Positions 53,015-62,761 of a stretch of DNA of 64,000 nucleotides are shown one piece after another; the stretch's first letter is position 1; each line of letters begins with the position of its first letter. Position numbers and translations under genes: made by a program. Below the pieces are notes generated by a model. That model worked only from the letters and a program-made list of their open reading frames with translations. It had not been told where the DNA came from and made no database searches. The DNA is from Rhodobacteraceae bacterium KLH11 (lineage in GTDB: Bacteria > Pseudomonadota > Alphaproteobacteria > Rhodobacterales > Rhodobacteraceae). The DNA lies in contig DS999531.1 of NCBI GenBank assembly GCA_000158135.1, positions 394,519-458,518 of the forward strand. The letters run 5' to 3'.

Positions 53015-56000
53015 TCAGTTCGAGACATATCCGGCGATCACCTGCAGCAATTTGAACGCTGTGGCCGCGTCGTTTTCGACCACCGCCAGAAATTCCTCTT
53101 CGCCGATACGCAGGCAGGACAAGTCGGTTTCAGCCACCATGCTCAGCGCGCGCGGTTCTTTGCGGATCAGGCCCAGTTCGCCCACCAATGCACCGGCCCC
53201 GACCGTTGTGATCAGTTGATCAGCCTCGCCCGAATGCGGCAGGTAAAGCCCGGCCTCGCCCTCAAGGATCACATAAGCGCCGTCAGTTGGCTGATCATCC
53301 TTAAGAAAGACCACCTGCCCTGACTTGGCCTCGAACCAGCGTGCACCAAAAGCCAAAAGCCGCAGCTGACGGCGATCAAGCCCGGAAAACAGCGGTGTCT
53401 GTTCCAGTGCGCGCAATTTACGCGCCAGGTCGGCAGAGGCGGCGCCGTCACCTTCGATATCCGCCGGACCCTGATCCGTGACAACCCGGCCCTGACGGAT
53501 TTCGACAAACATGTCGAACACATCAGGGTTTTCAAATGTATCATTCAGATAGATCACCGTGGTCTCGGGCAAGAGCGCGCGCAGGTTTTTGTAAACAGAA
53601 ACCTGCGTCGCCATGTCGTAACTTGCCAGCGCAGTTTCGAGGATCAGGATGTCGGGTTTCTTGATCGTGGCCCGGGTAAAGGCCAGGGGTTCGGCAAAAA
53701 TCGCGGGCAGGTTCTGCCCCCCCAGTGACACCGGCACATCATAGATCAGCTCGGTCACCAATGGACGGGCTCCGTTTTCGGCCAGGACATCCACGATCAA
53801 CTTCCGCGCCTCGTCACTGCGTGCGCCGCCTATCTGACTGACTTTACCGAACAGAGCGTTTTCCATCACGGTCAGGCCCGGGGCAAATGCATCGTCATCC
53901 AGCGGAACAAAGACGCCGTGCAGCAATTCCAGCAGATTGGCGGAATGGCTGTGCCGCAGTTCCAGAATGCGGTTCTTCAACTCATCCGAAAACGCCGGCC
54001 CGATCTGTTCAGCCGAGATCACAAACGGGACCGACAACAAGCTGGCGAGTTGCTCATCATTCAATCCGCGCGCGCCCTCTTTACGGGTCTGCTCGATCAG
54101 TTCAACCGCCGCCTCATAGATCTGTGCTTCAAGCCCGAGCTTGCGGAACAAAGGGTGGTCGGTACCATCCAGCCCAAAAATCTGACGCAACATTTCAATC
54201 ACGTCCCGGGTCAGGCTGATCAGGGTCTCATCCAGCCCCAATTCGCGCAATTGCGCCAGAAACACCGTCTGTTGTGCCAGCAATTCCCGGGTCACCGGAA
54301 CGCAGGGGGTTGCGAACAACAGGTTTTCGGCCACAGGCAGGGCGGCGTTATAAGCGCACCGGTCAAACACCAGAGCCTGCTGTTCCAATCCGGCCTCTCG
54401 CACCGCTTTCTGCACCAGCGGCCGCAACTTGACCAACGTGGCGGCCAAAATGGGGTAATCTTTCTGATGAAATACCTGCTCGGCCCCGCGCTGAAACAGG
54501 GCCGCCCCGGAGCCCATGCCCTCGATCAACTGCAGCCACCAGTCACGCAGCCTGTCGGAATCATCAAAACCGGCCAGCCCGGGATCCAGCCAATCCGCGT
54601 TATAGGGATCGGTGCTGTTGCCTGCACGCACGGCCTCGGAATAGCCCAGGTCTTCGGTTGCCGTCGAGACGGGCCTTGACCGCATTGGCATCATGACATT
54701 CTCGCCCAGCGTGCCCTGAAACATGACCGGGCGCGAGGTCGCAAGGCCGATCCGTGCCGCAACAACACCCTGATGCAGACCAGCCAGATCGACCCCGCCC
54801 ACTTCAATCCGGCCCGAACTGGGCAAAATCTCGCGCGTCAGCAGCTCGGTCAATGCGTGGCGGTCTTCTTCGCTGGGGGCCGAGATACCGATTGTCTTGC
54901 CCGCCGGGAAGGTCAGGCCCAGATCGTCCAGCACCTGATTGCCGTCGATATCCCGGACCGAGACCCCGTTCAGCACAATATCACCTTTCAACCGGGGACG
55001 CTCAGCCGGTTCGCCATCAAACAGGGTTTCAGCGATCATGCCATCGGGGGCAAAGCGCTCGATCACGACGTCCCACCGCAGCGACATGTCCTGCGTCTGG
55101 TTATAGTAGGTCAGCAATTCCTTCCACGGAGAGCTCAGGTCTTTATACGCCGCCAGCGCCGCCACCAACGCCCCAAGCGAGACCGACCCCTGCAACACCA
55201 GATAACCGCCAACAAGGTAAAACATGAAAGGGGTCAGCTGCGATATGAAGTTGTTGATGAACTTCATAAAGAACTTTTTCTGGTAGATCTCGAACCGGAT
55301 GCCAAACAGCCGCCCCAACTGATCCGAGATCATCGCCCGGCGGTATCGCCAGCCGCCATTGGCACGCAGGGTCGAGGCCCCGGCGGCGTTCTCACCGATC
55401 TGGGCCGCCAGCACGCGCACTTCCTGAATGCGTTGCTTGTTCAGCAGGTTGAGCTGACGCTGCAATCGCGGAATCAGCCAGGCCTGCAACGGGATCAGTG
55501 CCACCGCGGCCAACCCGAACCACACGCTTTGCAGAAACAGGAACGATAGAATCGTGATCATCTGCCCCGCCTGCAGCACCGGCTGGCTGATTGCATCGCC
55601 CATCAGCCCGCCCATCGGCTCGCTCTCGGCGGTGATCATCGAGACCATCTCGCCCTGGCTGACCCGCTCGAAATAGGGTTGCGGGAAGCGCAGCGCGCGG
55701 TTGATCAGCTGATAGCGAAAGCGGCGCAGCATGCGCTCGCTCAGAACGCCTTTCATGGTGTTGATGCGCATTTTCATCAGCCCATGGGCCAGTACGGCGG
55801 CCAGAAAGGCAAAGCACAGGATCATCAGAAAGGTGGTCTGCGGCAGGCTGTATCCCCAGACATCTATGATCTGGGTGGAGGCACCAATCGCATCGTTGAT
55901 AATTCGTTTGGGCAGCTCCAGCGTCAGATACAGCAGTGGAAACAGTGTTGCCGTCACGGCCAGCAGGATCAGCTGATCGCGTTTGGAATACTTCCAGATG

Positions 56001-56056
56001 AACCGAAAAATTGTACGCTCTATCGAACCCGCCCCTACGAATAACCCGTCGTTCAA
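53015..56056 (-). CDS. Degenerate ABC exporter-like protein with cNMP-binding domain
   Basis: 1013-residue protein: six-helix ABC exporter membrane domain (residues about 25-330), a nucleotide-binding domain (about 355-870) and a cyclic-nucleotide-binding domain (about 885-1005). The NBD lacks function-bearing residues: Walker A is GISAPSEEDRHAL (no GKS/T, residues 390-402); the Q-loop glutamine is S441; Walker B reads LILET (E807, T808 instead of D, E); the H-loop histidine is N838; the signature is SLGGQ (777-781). About 250 residues (about 460-715) are inserted after the Q-loop region. The cNMP cassette keeps G959-E960-L961 and P968-R969-A970. The frame is intact. A pseudo-ATPase transporter or membrane sensor is inferred; no partner ATPase half-transporter lies in the window. 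Confidence 0.85.
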   Translation of the reverse strand: MNDGLFVGAGSIERTIFRFIWKYSKRDQLILLAVTATLFPLLYLTLELPKRIINDAIGASTQIIDVWGYSLPQTTFLMILCFAFLAAVLAHGLMKMRINTMKGVLSERMLRRFRYQLINRALRFPQPYFERVSQGEMVSMITAESEPMGGLMGDAISQPVLQAGQMITILSFLFLQSVWFGLAAVALIPLQAWLIPRLQRQLNLLNKQRIQEVRVLAAQIGENAAGASTLRANGGWRYRRAMISDQLGRLFGIRFEIYQKKFFMKFINNFISQLTPFMFYLVGGYLVLQGSVSLGALVAALAAYKDLSSPWKELLTYYNQTQDMSLRWDVVIERFAPDGMIAETLFDGEPAERPRLKGDIVLNGVSVRDIDGNQVLDDLGLTFPAGKTIGISAPSEEDRHALTELLTREILPSSGRIEVGGVDLAGLHQGVVAARIGLATSRPVMFQGTLGENVMMPMRSRPVSTATEDLGYSEAVRAGNSTDPYNADWLDPGLAGFDDSDRLRDWWLQLIEGMGSGAALFQRGAEQVFHQKDYPILAATLVKLRPLVQKAVREAGLEQQALVFDRCAYNAALPVAENLLFATPCVPVTRELLAQQTVFLAQLRELGLDETLISLTRDVIEMLRQIFGLDGTDHPLFRKLGLEAQIYEAAVELIEQTRKEGARGLNDEQLASLLSVPFVISAEQIGPAFSDELKNRILELRHSHSANLLELLHGVFVPLDDDAFAPGLTVMENALFGKVSQIGGARSDEARKLIVDVLAENGARPLVTELIYDVPVSLGGQNLPAIFAEPLAFTRATIKKPDILILETALASYDMATQVSVYKNLRALLPETTVIYLNDTFENPDVFDMFVEIRQGRVVTDQGPADIEGDGAASADLARKLRALEQTPLFSGLDRRQLRLLAFGARWFEAKSGQVVFLKDDQPTDGAYVILEGEAGLYLPHSGEADQLITTVGAGALVGELGLIRKEPRALSMVAETDLSCLRIGEEEFLAVVENDAATAFKLLQVIAGYVSN

Positions 56057-56225
56057 ACCAGTGATTATGGCGTGAATACAACATGCTTAATTTACCGCAA
56101 CCGTATCCGCAGACGCAAACGAATTTCCGAATTGCACTGAATTCACCTTATGTGAACAAGTTCATTTGCGCCCCACGTCATTACCCCCTAAGCTGCCGAT
56201 TCAGGACGATATCGGGAGGATTCAT

Positions 56226-56615
56226 TTGCCTGCCAGCTTTGGCGCTGTGTTTGTGTTGCTCTGTCTGCTTCAGATCAAACACATGTTTGCCGACTATTTT
56301 TTGCAAACGCCCAAGATGCTTTCCGGGCGTGGCACGTATTTCCATATGGGACGCGCGCAACATGCGGCTGTGCATGTCGTGGGTTCAATTATTGTGTTCG
56401 CCCTTTTTCGCGCTTCGGTTGAATTCATTCTGATCATGGCCGTATTGGAATGGATCGTGCATTTTCATATCGATTTTGCCAAAGCCAACTATTCTGAACG
56501 CAAACAACTGCAGCCCAATCAAGCTGCCTTCTGGCGCGCTGCGGGGCTGGATCAGTTGGCCCACAATCTGACTTATATCGGCATGGCCTGGGCCTGGGTC
56601 ACCTTCGCAACCTGA
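56226..56615 (+). CDS. DUF3307 membrane protein (TTG start)
   Basis: 129-residue integral membrane protein of the DUF3307 family, function unknown. It has three or four membrane segments with a conserved K-H-x-x-A-D-Y-F-x-Q motif near the N-terminus and a D-Q-x-x-H-N-L-T motif near the C-terminus. The start is TTG 56226 with GGGAGGA five bases upstream; an upstream in-frame ATG at 56166 lacks a ribosome site. Convergent with the GST gene. Confidence 0.8.
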   Translation: MPASFGAVFVLLCLLQIKHMFADYFLQTPKMLSGRGTYFHMGRAQHAAVHVVGSIIVFALFRASVEFILIMAVLEWIVHFHIDFAKANYSERKQLQPNQAAFWRAAGLDQLAHNLTYIGMAWAWVTFAT

Positions 56616-56669
56616 CGCTTTCGCCTCATCTGACGCGGCAAGATAGTGGCCGCATATCGGCCATCAGGT

Positions 56670-57299
56670 TCAGAGCCGGGCGCTGGGTCGGGCCTTGATC
56701 GCGTCGAACCATGCCTGTGTCGCAGAGTTCGCGGCGGGAATGCGCATCTTGATGACACGCGCGAAATCAACGAACACAAAGGCCGCGATATCGGCCATGG
56801 AAAATTCATCACCCGCAACAAAATCGCTCTTAGCCAAGCGGGTCTCAAGCAGATCGAAGAAGGCCTGCACCCGCTCGGCGCCCCGTTGCGCCAGCGCAGG
56901 GATTTGCGCGTGGTTCACAAGGCCGGTAAGGGCGCGATCCTTGAACGAGGGGTGTGTGTTGCGCAATGTCTCGGCAATGGGCGCGCCACCCTGTTGCTCT
57001 ACAATCGCGTTCCACATCAAGACCGCGCCTTTCTCGTCCGCGGTTCGGCCCATCAATGGCGGTTCAGGGAAACGTGCCTCAAGGTAAGCCGCTATTCCAA
57101 GGTTCTCGGTCAGTGTAGTGCCGTCATCCGTGATCAGAACCGGAAGCGTCGCGCGGGGGTTCACTGCGCGAAAGCTGTCGCTTAGCTGCTCGCCCCCGGC
57201 GATCGAGATGTCGCGTGTCTCGATCGTCAGCCCCTTCTCGGCGATGAACATCCGCGCACGGCGCGGGCTTGGGGCGGTTGAGCAATCATAAAACAGCAT
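56670..57299 (-). CDS. Glutathione S-transferase family protein
   Basis: 209 residues: N-terminal thioredoxin-like domain with S-T-A-P-S-P-R-R for glutathione binding, the cis-proline in A-T-L-P-V-L and S/T-x-N-L motif, then an all-helical C-terminal domain with the D-x-F-S-M-A-D-I-A motif. Reaction unknown; possibly detoxification. The start at 57299 lies 13 bases from the preceding methyltransferase gene, so they are probably cotranscribed. Confidence 0.9.
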   Translation of the reverse strand: MLFYDCSTAPSPRRARMFIAEKGLTIETRDISIAGGEQLSDSFRAVNPRATLPVLITDDGTTLTENLGIAAYLEARFPEPPLMGRTADEKGAVLMWNAIVEQQGGAPIAETLRNTHPSFKDRALTGLVNHAQIPALAQRGAERVQAFFDLLETRLAKSDFVAGDEFSMADIAAFVFVDFARVIKMRIPAANSATQAWFDAIKARPSARL

Positions 57300-57312
57300 G
57301 CTGTAATCCCTT

Positions 57313-57822
57313 CTAGCGCCGATAGATAAAACATCGCCCTTCAACAGCCCCTTCGGGCAAAGCCATCTCGGTCAGTGTCTCGAAATACATCCGGTCGCTG
57401 GAAACCATCAGCCCCCCGGGGGCCAGAAGCGGCTCGATCATAGGGGACACAAGCCGGGCAAACGTATCGTTCTTCTGGCGGTTATGCCCCCCCAGATCCG
57501 CGTGGATCAGGCTGGCTGACGCGCCGAACCGTTCCACCGACGCAGGCAGCGTTTCACGCACATCGCCCAGAATCACCAGATCATCGGGCGGCGTAGAATC
57601 AGGATGAGAGGCCACGGCACGTTCAAACACATAGACCGGACGACCCGGAATGTGCTGAACCATATGGTGATACGTGCGCCCATTGCCCAACCCCAGTTCA
57701 AAAACCGGCCCCGGCTGATCGGCGGTTTGAGCGATGGCATAATCCAGACAGGCACGCTGTGACACCATACGATCGATGAACAAATCCAGACGGCTTTGAT
57801 GCTCGGACACGGGAAACCTCAT
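57313..57822 (-). CDS. Class I SAM-dependent methyltransferase-like protein
   Basis: 169-residue protein with the SAM-binding loop F-E-L-G-L-G-N-G-R-T-Y-H near residue 45, then V-F-E-R (acidic after strand 2) and I-H-A-D-L-G. Target unknown. The start at 57822 is chosen; the frame extends 36 codons further as a basic stretch. Followed by the GST gene. Confidence 0.75.
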   Translation of the reverse strand: MRFPVSEHQSRLDLFIDRMVSQRACLDYAIAQTADQPGPVFELGLGNGRTYHHMVQHIPGRPVYVFERAVASHPDSTPPDDLVILGDVRETLPASVERFGASASLIHADLGGHNRQKNDTFARLVSPMIEPLLAPGGLMVSSDRMYFETLTEMALPEGAVEGRCFIYRR

Positions 57823-58039
57823 TCGTTTGTCAGCCGACACTAACGGGTGCCGATTGCGCCTTAGATGACAAAATCTCAAGACTTTGTGTAGCCATTCAAG
57901 CCCTGCTTTCACAAATCCGCGACAATTCATGTGAAGAAGGTGTTTGACTACGCCGCCCCAACCGCGCGAAACTGCGCAAAAAAGTCAGGGAGTTCACAAA
58001 GCCGATGTTATCAAGCGGTCAGCCGGGTGGGAAACCCGC

Positions 58040-59812
58040 ATGAGTGCGTTGTTGTCCGTTCGGGACCTCAGCATCGGCTTTGGTTCGGGTGCGTCTGTCG
58101 TCCGGGATGTCAGCTTTGACGTTGAACCGGGACAGACACTTGCCTTGGTCGGCGAATCCGGATCAGGCAAAACCATCTCATGCCGGGCGGCCTTGCGCAT
58201 TCTGCCGCGCACGGCGCAGATTCGCAGCGGCACGATCACACTGAACGATTCCAGGGGAACCGCAAACCTGACCGACCTGAGCGAGCGCCAGATGCGCAGC
58301 ATTCGCGGCAACCGGGTTTCGATGATCTTTCAGGAGCCGATGCGCTCACTCTCGCCGCTGCACAAGATCGGCAATCAGGTCAGCGAGGTTCTGTGGCTGC
58401 ATCGCGGAGCATCCGAAGCAAACGCACGCAAAGAGGTTCTGACCCAATTCGAACGGGTCGGCTTTCCCGACCCTGCCCGCGCCTATGACAGCTATCCGTT
58501 CGAACTGTCGGGTGGCATGCGCCAGCGGGCGATGATCGCCATGGCGATGGTGTCCAAGCCTGAGCTGCTGATCGCGGATGAGCCGACCACTGCGCTGGAC
58601 GTGACCACGCAGGCACAGGTTCTGGGGCTGATCAAAGAGTTGCAGCGCGAAACCGGCATGGCACTGATTCTGGTCACGCACGACCTTGGGGTGGTTGCAA
58701 ACATGGCCGAGCAAGTCGTCGTCATGCACAAGGGTCGCGTGATGGAGGCAGGCCCGGCCGCGCCGATTCTGAACGCCCCGGCGCATCCCTACACACAACA
58801 GCTGTTCGACGCGGCACCCGAGATTCCCGATCAAAGCGCCGTCGGGCTGCCGATGCCCGATGAAGATTTGATTCTGCAGATGACCAGCGTGTCAAAAACC
58901 TACACCATGCGATCCAGCAAAGGGTGGAAGGCCGACAAACTGATCCATGCCTGCCGCGGCGTTGATATGAAACTGGCCCGTGGCAAAACGCTGGCGATTG
59001 TGGGCGAAAGCGGATCCGGCAAGACAACTGCGGCGCGAATCGCATTGGGGGCCGAACTGCCCGATCCCGGCGGCGAGGTGCTGTTTCGCACCTCTGCGGA
59101 TGCCGAACCGATCACGGTGCACCAGATGTCCCGCGCCGAACGCACGGCGTTTCAGCGCAAGGCGCAGATGGTGTTTCAGGACCCCTACAGCTCTCTCAGC
59201 CCGCGGATGCGTATTCAGGATGCCATGACCGAGCCGCTGGAGATTCACAGGCTCGGCACCGCTGCTGAACAGCGCGACAAAGCCGCCGAGATGCTGCAGC
59301 GGGTCGGGCTGAACGCGGATATGCTCAAACGCTATCCACACGCGTTTTCAGGAGGACAGCGCCAACGCCTGTCGGTCGCGCGCGCAATGATGCTGGATCC
59401 GGCCCTGATCGTGTGTGATGAACCGACCTCGGCATTGGATGTCTCTGTGCAAGAGCAGATCCTGACGCTTCTGGAAGAATTGCAGGACAGCCTGAACCTG
59501 TCTTATCTGTTCATCTCTCACGATCTGGCCGTGGTTGCCCGGATCGCGGATGAGGTGGCCGTAATGCGGCAGGGCCTTGTGATCGAACAGGCCCCGCCGG
59601 AAACTCTGTTCTACAACCCTCGCCACCCTTACACCAAGGCGCTGATCGCTGCCCAGCCGGAACCCGATATCAATCGCCCGATCGACCTGAAACTGGTTGC
59701 ATTGGGCGCGGGTTCGCCAGACAGTTGGGATGACGCCTTTCGATTTTCCGACTCCGTGATACCTTCGCTGGTAGAGATGGAGCCCGGCCATAAGGTACGT
59801 TGCCATGTTTAA
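58040..59812 (+). CDS. Dual-ATPase subunit of a peptide-type ABC importer
   Basis: 590-residue fusion of two ABC ATPase domains of the OppD and OppF (DppD/DppF) types. Both halves have Walker A (GESGSGKT), signature (LSGGMRQR in the first, FSGGQRQR in the second) and Walker B with DEPTTALD / DEPTSALD. Such fusions drive YejF-like importers of peptides or related solutes. The frame extends 32 codons upstream of the ATG at 58040. Its stop lies eight bases inside the next gene, showing translational coupling with the binding protein. Confidence 0.92.
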   Translation: MSALLSVRDLSIGFGSGASVVRDVSFDVEPGQTLALVGESGSGKTISCRAALRILPRTAQIRSGTITLNDSRGTANLTDLSERQMRSIRGNRVSMIFQEPMRSLSPLHKIGNQVSEVLWLHRGASEANARKEVLTQFERVGFPDPARAYDSYPFELSGGMRQRAMIAMAMVSKPELLIADEPTTALDVTTQAQVLGLIKELQRETGMALILVTHDLGVVANMAEQVVVMHKGRVMEAGPAAPILNAPAHPYTQQLFDAAPEIPDQSAVGLPMPDEDLILQMTSVSKTYTMRSSKGWKADKLIHACRGVDMKLARGKTLAIVGESGSGKTTAARIALGAELPDPGGEVLFRTSADAEPITVHQMSRAERTAFQRKAQMVFQDPYSSLSPRMRIQDAMTEPLEIHRLGTAAEQRDKAAEMLQRVGLNADMLKRYPHAFSGGQRQRLSVARAMMLDPALIVCDEPTSALDVSVQEQILTLLEELQDSLNLSYLFISHDLAVVARIADEVAVMRQGLVIEQAPPETLFYNPRHPYTKALIAAQPEPDINRPIDLKLVALGAGSPDSWDDAFRFSDSVIPSLVEMEPGHKVRCHV

Positions 59813-61718
59813 GACCACTCACCGATTGTTTCTGGCCTCCGCGCTGACCATCGCCGGGCTATTGCCAGCCACGGCCGAAATACCGGCCAATCTGCAAGAC
59901 AACACATTCTGGGAAGCCGAGATCGAAGCAGGAACCCTGCCGCCTGTGGCCGAACGTATCCCGCAGGATCCGCTGATTGTCGATCTGGCCGCGAAAGGGC
60001 GTGACTTCGGCACCCCCGGCGGCACGTTGCGCACGATGGTCACCCGTTCGAAAGATATTCGGCAGATGGTGGTCTACGGCTATGCGCGGCTTATCGGGTT
60101 TGATCACGAATACAACATCGTTCCCGATTTGCTTGCCTCGTTCGACAATGATGACAATCGCAAGTTCACCCTGCACCTGAGGCCCGGTCACAAATGGTCG
60201 GACGGCACGCCATTCACCTCAGAGGATTTCCGGTATTGGTGGGAAGATGTGGCCAATAACGAGCTGCTCAGCCCCTCGGGCCCGCCAGAGTTTCTGCTGG
60301 TTGAGGGCAAACCGCCAACCGTAACCTTCCCCGATGCTGAAACGGTTGTGTTTGAATGGGAAGAGCCGAACCCCGATTTCCTGCAATCGCTGGCCCAAGC
60401 CCGGCCACCCTTCATCTACCGTCCGTCCGAGTTTCTCAAACAATATCACGAGAACTTTGCCGACCCCGAAGAACTGGCCTTTCAGGTCGAAGACGCCCGG
60501 GTCAAAAGCTGGGCCGCGCTGCATAACAAGCTTGATAACCTCTACAAGTTCGACAATCACGAACTGCCCACGCTGCAACCCTGGCTGAACGCCAGTTCGG
60601 GCAAGAAAATCCGCCACAATTTTATCCGCAATCCCTACTATCACCGCGTCGATTCGAACGGCGTACAACTGCCCTATATCGACGTGGTCGAGATGGAGAT
60701 CGTGGCTCCGGGGTTGGTGGCCGCCAAGACCAATGCAGGCGAAAGCGATCTGCAAGGCCGTGGGCTGGCTTTCCGCGACGCGTCGATCCTGAAAAAGGGT
60801 GAAGCCGAGGGAGGATATAAAACGCTTCTGTGGAAAACCGGCGTTGCGTCGCAGATTGCGATCTATCCCAATCTGAACTTCAACGACGAAATGTGGCGCG
60901 ATGTTCTGCGTGATCCACGTGTGCGTCGGGCGCTGTCGCTGGGCATTGATCGCAAGACCATCAATCAGGCGCTTTATTTCAAACTGGCCCAGCCTGCGGC
61001 AATGTCCGTTCTGCCTGCCTCGCCCTTTTATGACGAAGCAAACGCACAGGCCTGGGCACAGTATGATATCGAAATGGCCAATGCGCTGCTGGACGAAGCC
61101 GGGCTGACCGGGCGCGATAAGAACGGCATTCGCCTGTTACCCGACGGTCGCCCGATGGAGTTGATCATCGAAACCGCCGGTGAGCGGCAAGAGGTTGAAA
61201 ACGCCCTTCAGATTGTCACCGACACCTGGCGCGAGATCGGGATCGATCTGGTGATGCGCCCGCTGGATCGCGATATTCTGCGCAACCGGGTGTTCTCGGG
61301 CAATACGATGGCGTCTGTCTGGTTCGGCTGGGATGATGGCATTCCGCAAACCCACACCTCACCCGCGTTTCTCGCCCCCACCGATCAGGTGTTTCTGGCC
61401 TGGCCCAAATGGGGGCAGTACTATCAAACTGGCGGCGGATCGGGCGAGCCACCCGACATGCCCGAAGCTGAACAGTTGATGAAGCTGGCCCATGACTGGG
61501 AGCTTGCGACAACCGATGAGGAACGCGCCGCGATCTGGGCCCAGATGCTCAGGATTCACGCCGACCAGCTTTATGCGATTGGTATCCTGAATGGTGCTCC
61601 GCAACCTATCGTCGTCTCGAACCGGCTGCGCAATGTGCCCCAACAGGCGATGTGGGCATGGGAACCGGGGGCACATTTTGGCATTCACCGCCCCGACGAG
61701 TTCTTCTTCGTCGACTGA
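59805..61718 (+). CDS. ABC importer substrate-binding protein (SBP family 5)
   Basis: 637-residue periplasmic solute-binding protein of the peptide/nickel family. A signal peptide ends near T-A-E (about residue 25), followed by the large two-lobed domain with the family motif W-S-D-G-T-P-F-T-S-E-D-F. The ligand cannot be read from sequence; oligopeptides, opines or sugars are all possible. It overlaps the ATPase gene by eight bases. Confidence 0.9.
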   Translation: MFKTTHRLFLASALTIAGLLPATAEIPANLQDNTFWEAEIEAGTLPPVAERIPQDPLIVDLAAKGRDFGTPGGTLRTMVTRSKDIRQMVVYGYARLIGFDHEYNIVPDLLASFDNDDNRKFTLHLRPGHKWSDGTPFTSEDFRYWWEDVANNELLSPSGPPEFLLVEGKPPTVTFPDAETVVFEWEEPNPDFLQSLAQARPPFIYRPSEFLKQYHENFADPEELAFQVEDARVKSWAALHNKLDNLYKFDNHELPTLQPWLNASSGKKIRHNFIRNPYYHRVDSNGVQLPYIDVVEMEIVAPGLVAAKTNAGESDLQGRGLAFRDASILKKGEAEGGYKTLLWKTGVASQIAIYPNLNFNDEMWRDVLRDPRVRRALSLGIDRKTINQALYFKLAQPAAMSVLPASPFYDEANAQAWAQYDIEMANALLDEAGLTGRDKNGIRLLPDGRPMELIIETAGERQEVENALQIVTDTWREIGIDLVMRPLDRDILRNRVFSGNTMASVWFGWDDGIPQTHTSPAFLAPTDQVFLAWPKWGQYYQTGGGSGEPPDMPEAEQLMKLAHDWELATTDEERAAIWAQMLRIHADQLYAIGILNGAPQPIVVSNRLRNVPQQAMWAWEPGAHFGIHRPDEFFFVD

Positions 61719-61732
61719 TCAGGAGCAGCTAA

Positions 61733-62761
61733 ATGGTCATGCTGCGCTATGCGGTGTATCGCTTTTTCACGATGCTGCTGACTCTGTTGGTGGTGTCCGT
61801 GCTGATCTTCGTGATCATCAACCTTCCCCCCGGTGACTATCTGAGCAACCAGATCGCCGAGTTGCAGGCCTCGGGCCAGTCGGCCGGCGTGGCCAAGGCC
61901 GAGTTTCTGCGCAAGGAATACTCGCTCGACCGTTCCCTGCCCGAGCAATACCTGATCTGGATCGGCTTCTGGCCCGGTCCGCACGGGTTTGAAGGGCTGT
62001 TACAAGGCAATTACGGCTGGTCATTCGAGTTTGACCGCCCCGTTTCCGAAATCGTGGGCGACACGCTGTGGCTGACGGTGGTTGTCAATCTGGCGGCCGT
62101 GCTGTTTGTCTATGCCGTCGCCCTGCCACTGGGCGTCATCGCGGCTGCCAAATCACGCACCTGGATTGACTACACTTCAGCCTTTGTGGGCTATCTGGGG
62201 TTGGCCACGCCGAACTTCCTGCTGGCTTTGATCCTGTTCTACTATGGCCACCGCTATTTCAACCTGCCCATCGGCGGCCTGATGGACCCGTCATTCGAAG
62301 GCGAACCGATGAGTTGGGACAAGCTGAAATCCATCCTCGTCCACCTGATCGTACCGACCTTCGTGATCGGCACCTCGGGCGCATCGGCGATGATGCAGCG
62401 CCTGCGGGCCAACATGCTGGATGAGCTTGGCAAGCCTTACGTGGAAACCGCCGTTGCCAAGGGGATGGCCCCGTCGCGGATGCTGGCAAAATACCCGCTG
62501 CGCGTGGCTTTCAACCCGTTTGTCGCCGATATCGGCAACCTGCTGCCGTCAATGATTTCAGGCTCGGTTCTGGTTTCGGTTGTTCTGGGCCTGCAAACCA
62601 TCGGCCCGACCCTGCTGACAGCGCTGAAAACGCAAGATCAGTTCCTGTCGGCTTTCATCCTGATGTTTGTCGCCTTGCTGACCCTGATCGGCACCATGAT
62701 TTCCGACATCCTGCTGGTCATGCTTGATCCGCGCATTCGCTATGAGGGGCGTGAAGCATGA
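61733..62761 (+). CDS. ABC importer permease 1 (OppB/DppB type)
   Basis: 342-residue inner-membrane protein with about six transmembrane segments and the BPD_transp_1 fold. The cytoplasmic E-A-A-like loop reads Y-V-E-T-A-V-A-K-G-M-A-P-S-R. It overlaps the next permease gene by four bases (ATGA). Confidence 0.92.
   Translation: MVMLRYAVYRFFTMLLTLLVVSVLIFVIINLPPGDYLSNQIAELQASGQSAGVAKAEFLRKEYSLDRSLPEQYLIWIGFWPGPHGFEGLLQGNYGWSFEFDRPVSEIVGDTLWLTVVVNLAAVLFVYAVALPLGVIAAAKSRTWIDYTSAFVGYLGLATPNFLLALILFYYGHRYFNLPIGGLMDPSFEGEPMSWDKLKSILVHLIVPTFVIGTSGASAMMQRLRANMLDELGKPYVETAVAKGMAPSRMLAKYPLRVAFNPFVADIGNLLPSMISGSVLVSVVLGLQTIGPTLLTALKTQDQFLSAFILMFVALLTLIGTMISDILLVMLDPRIRYEGREA

Noticed and set aside
53015..56056. 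ABC-like gene as a decaying pseudogene
   Set aside because: The reading frame is uninterrupted over 3 kb, the membrane and cNMP domains look well kept, and changes are confined to ATPase motifs, so decay is unlikely.
56647..56664. TGGCCG/CGGCCA hairpin between DUF3307 and GST genes
   Set aside because: Short stem without T tracts; possible weak terminator but not supported enough to list.
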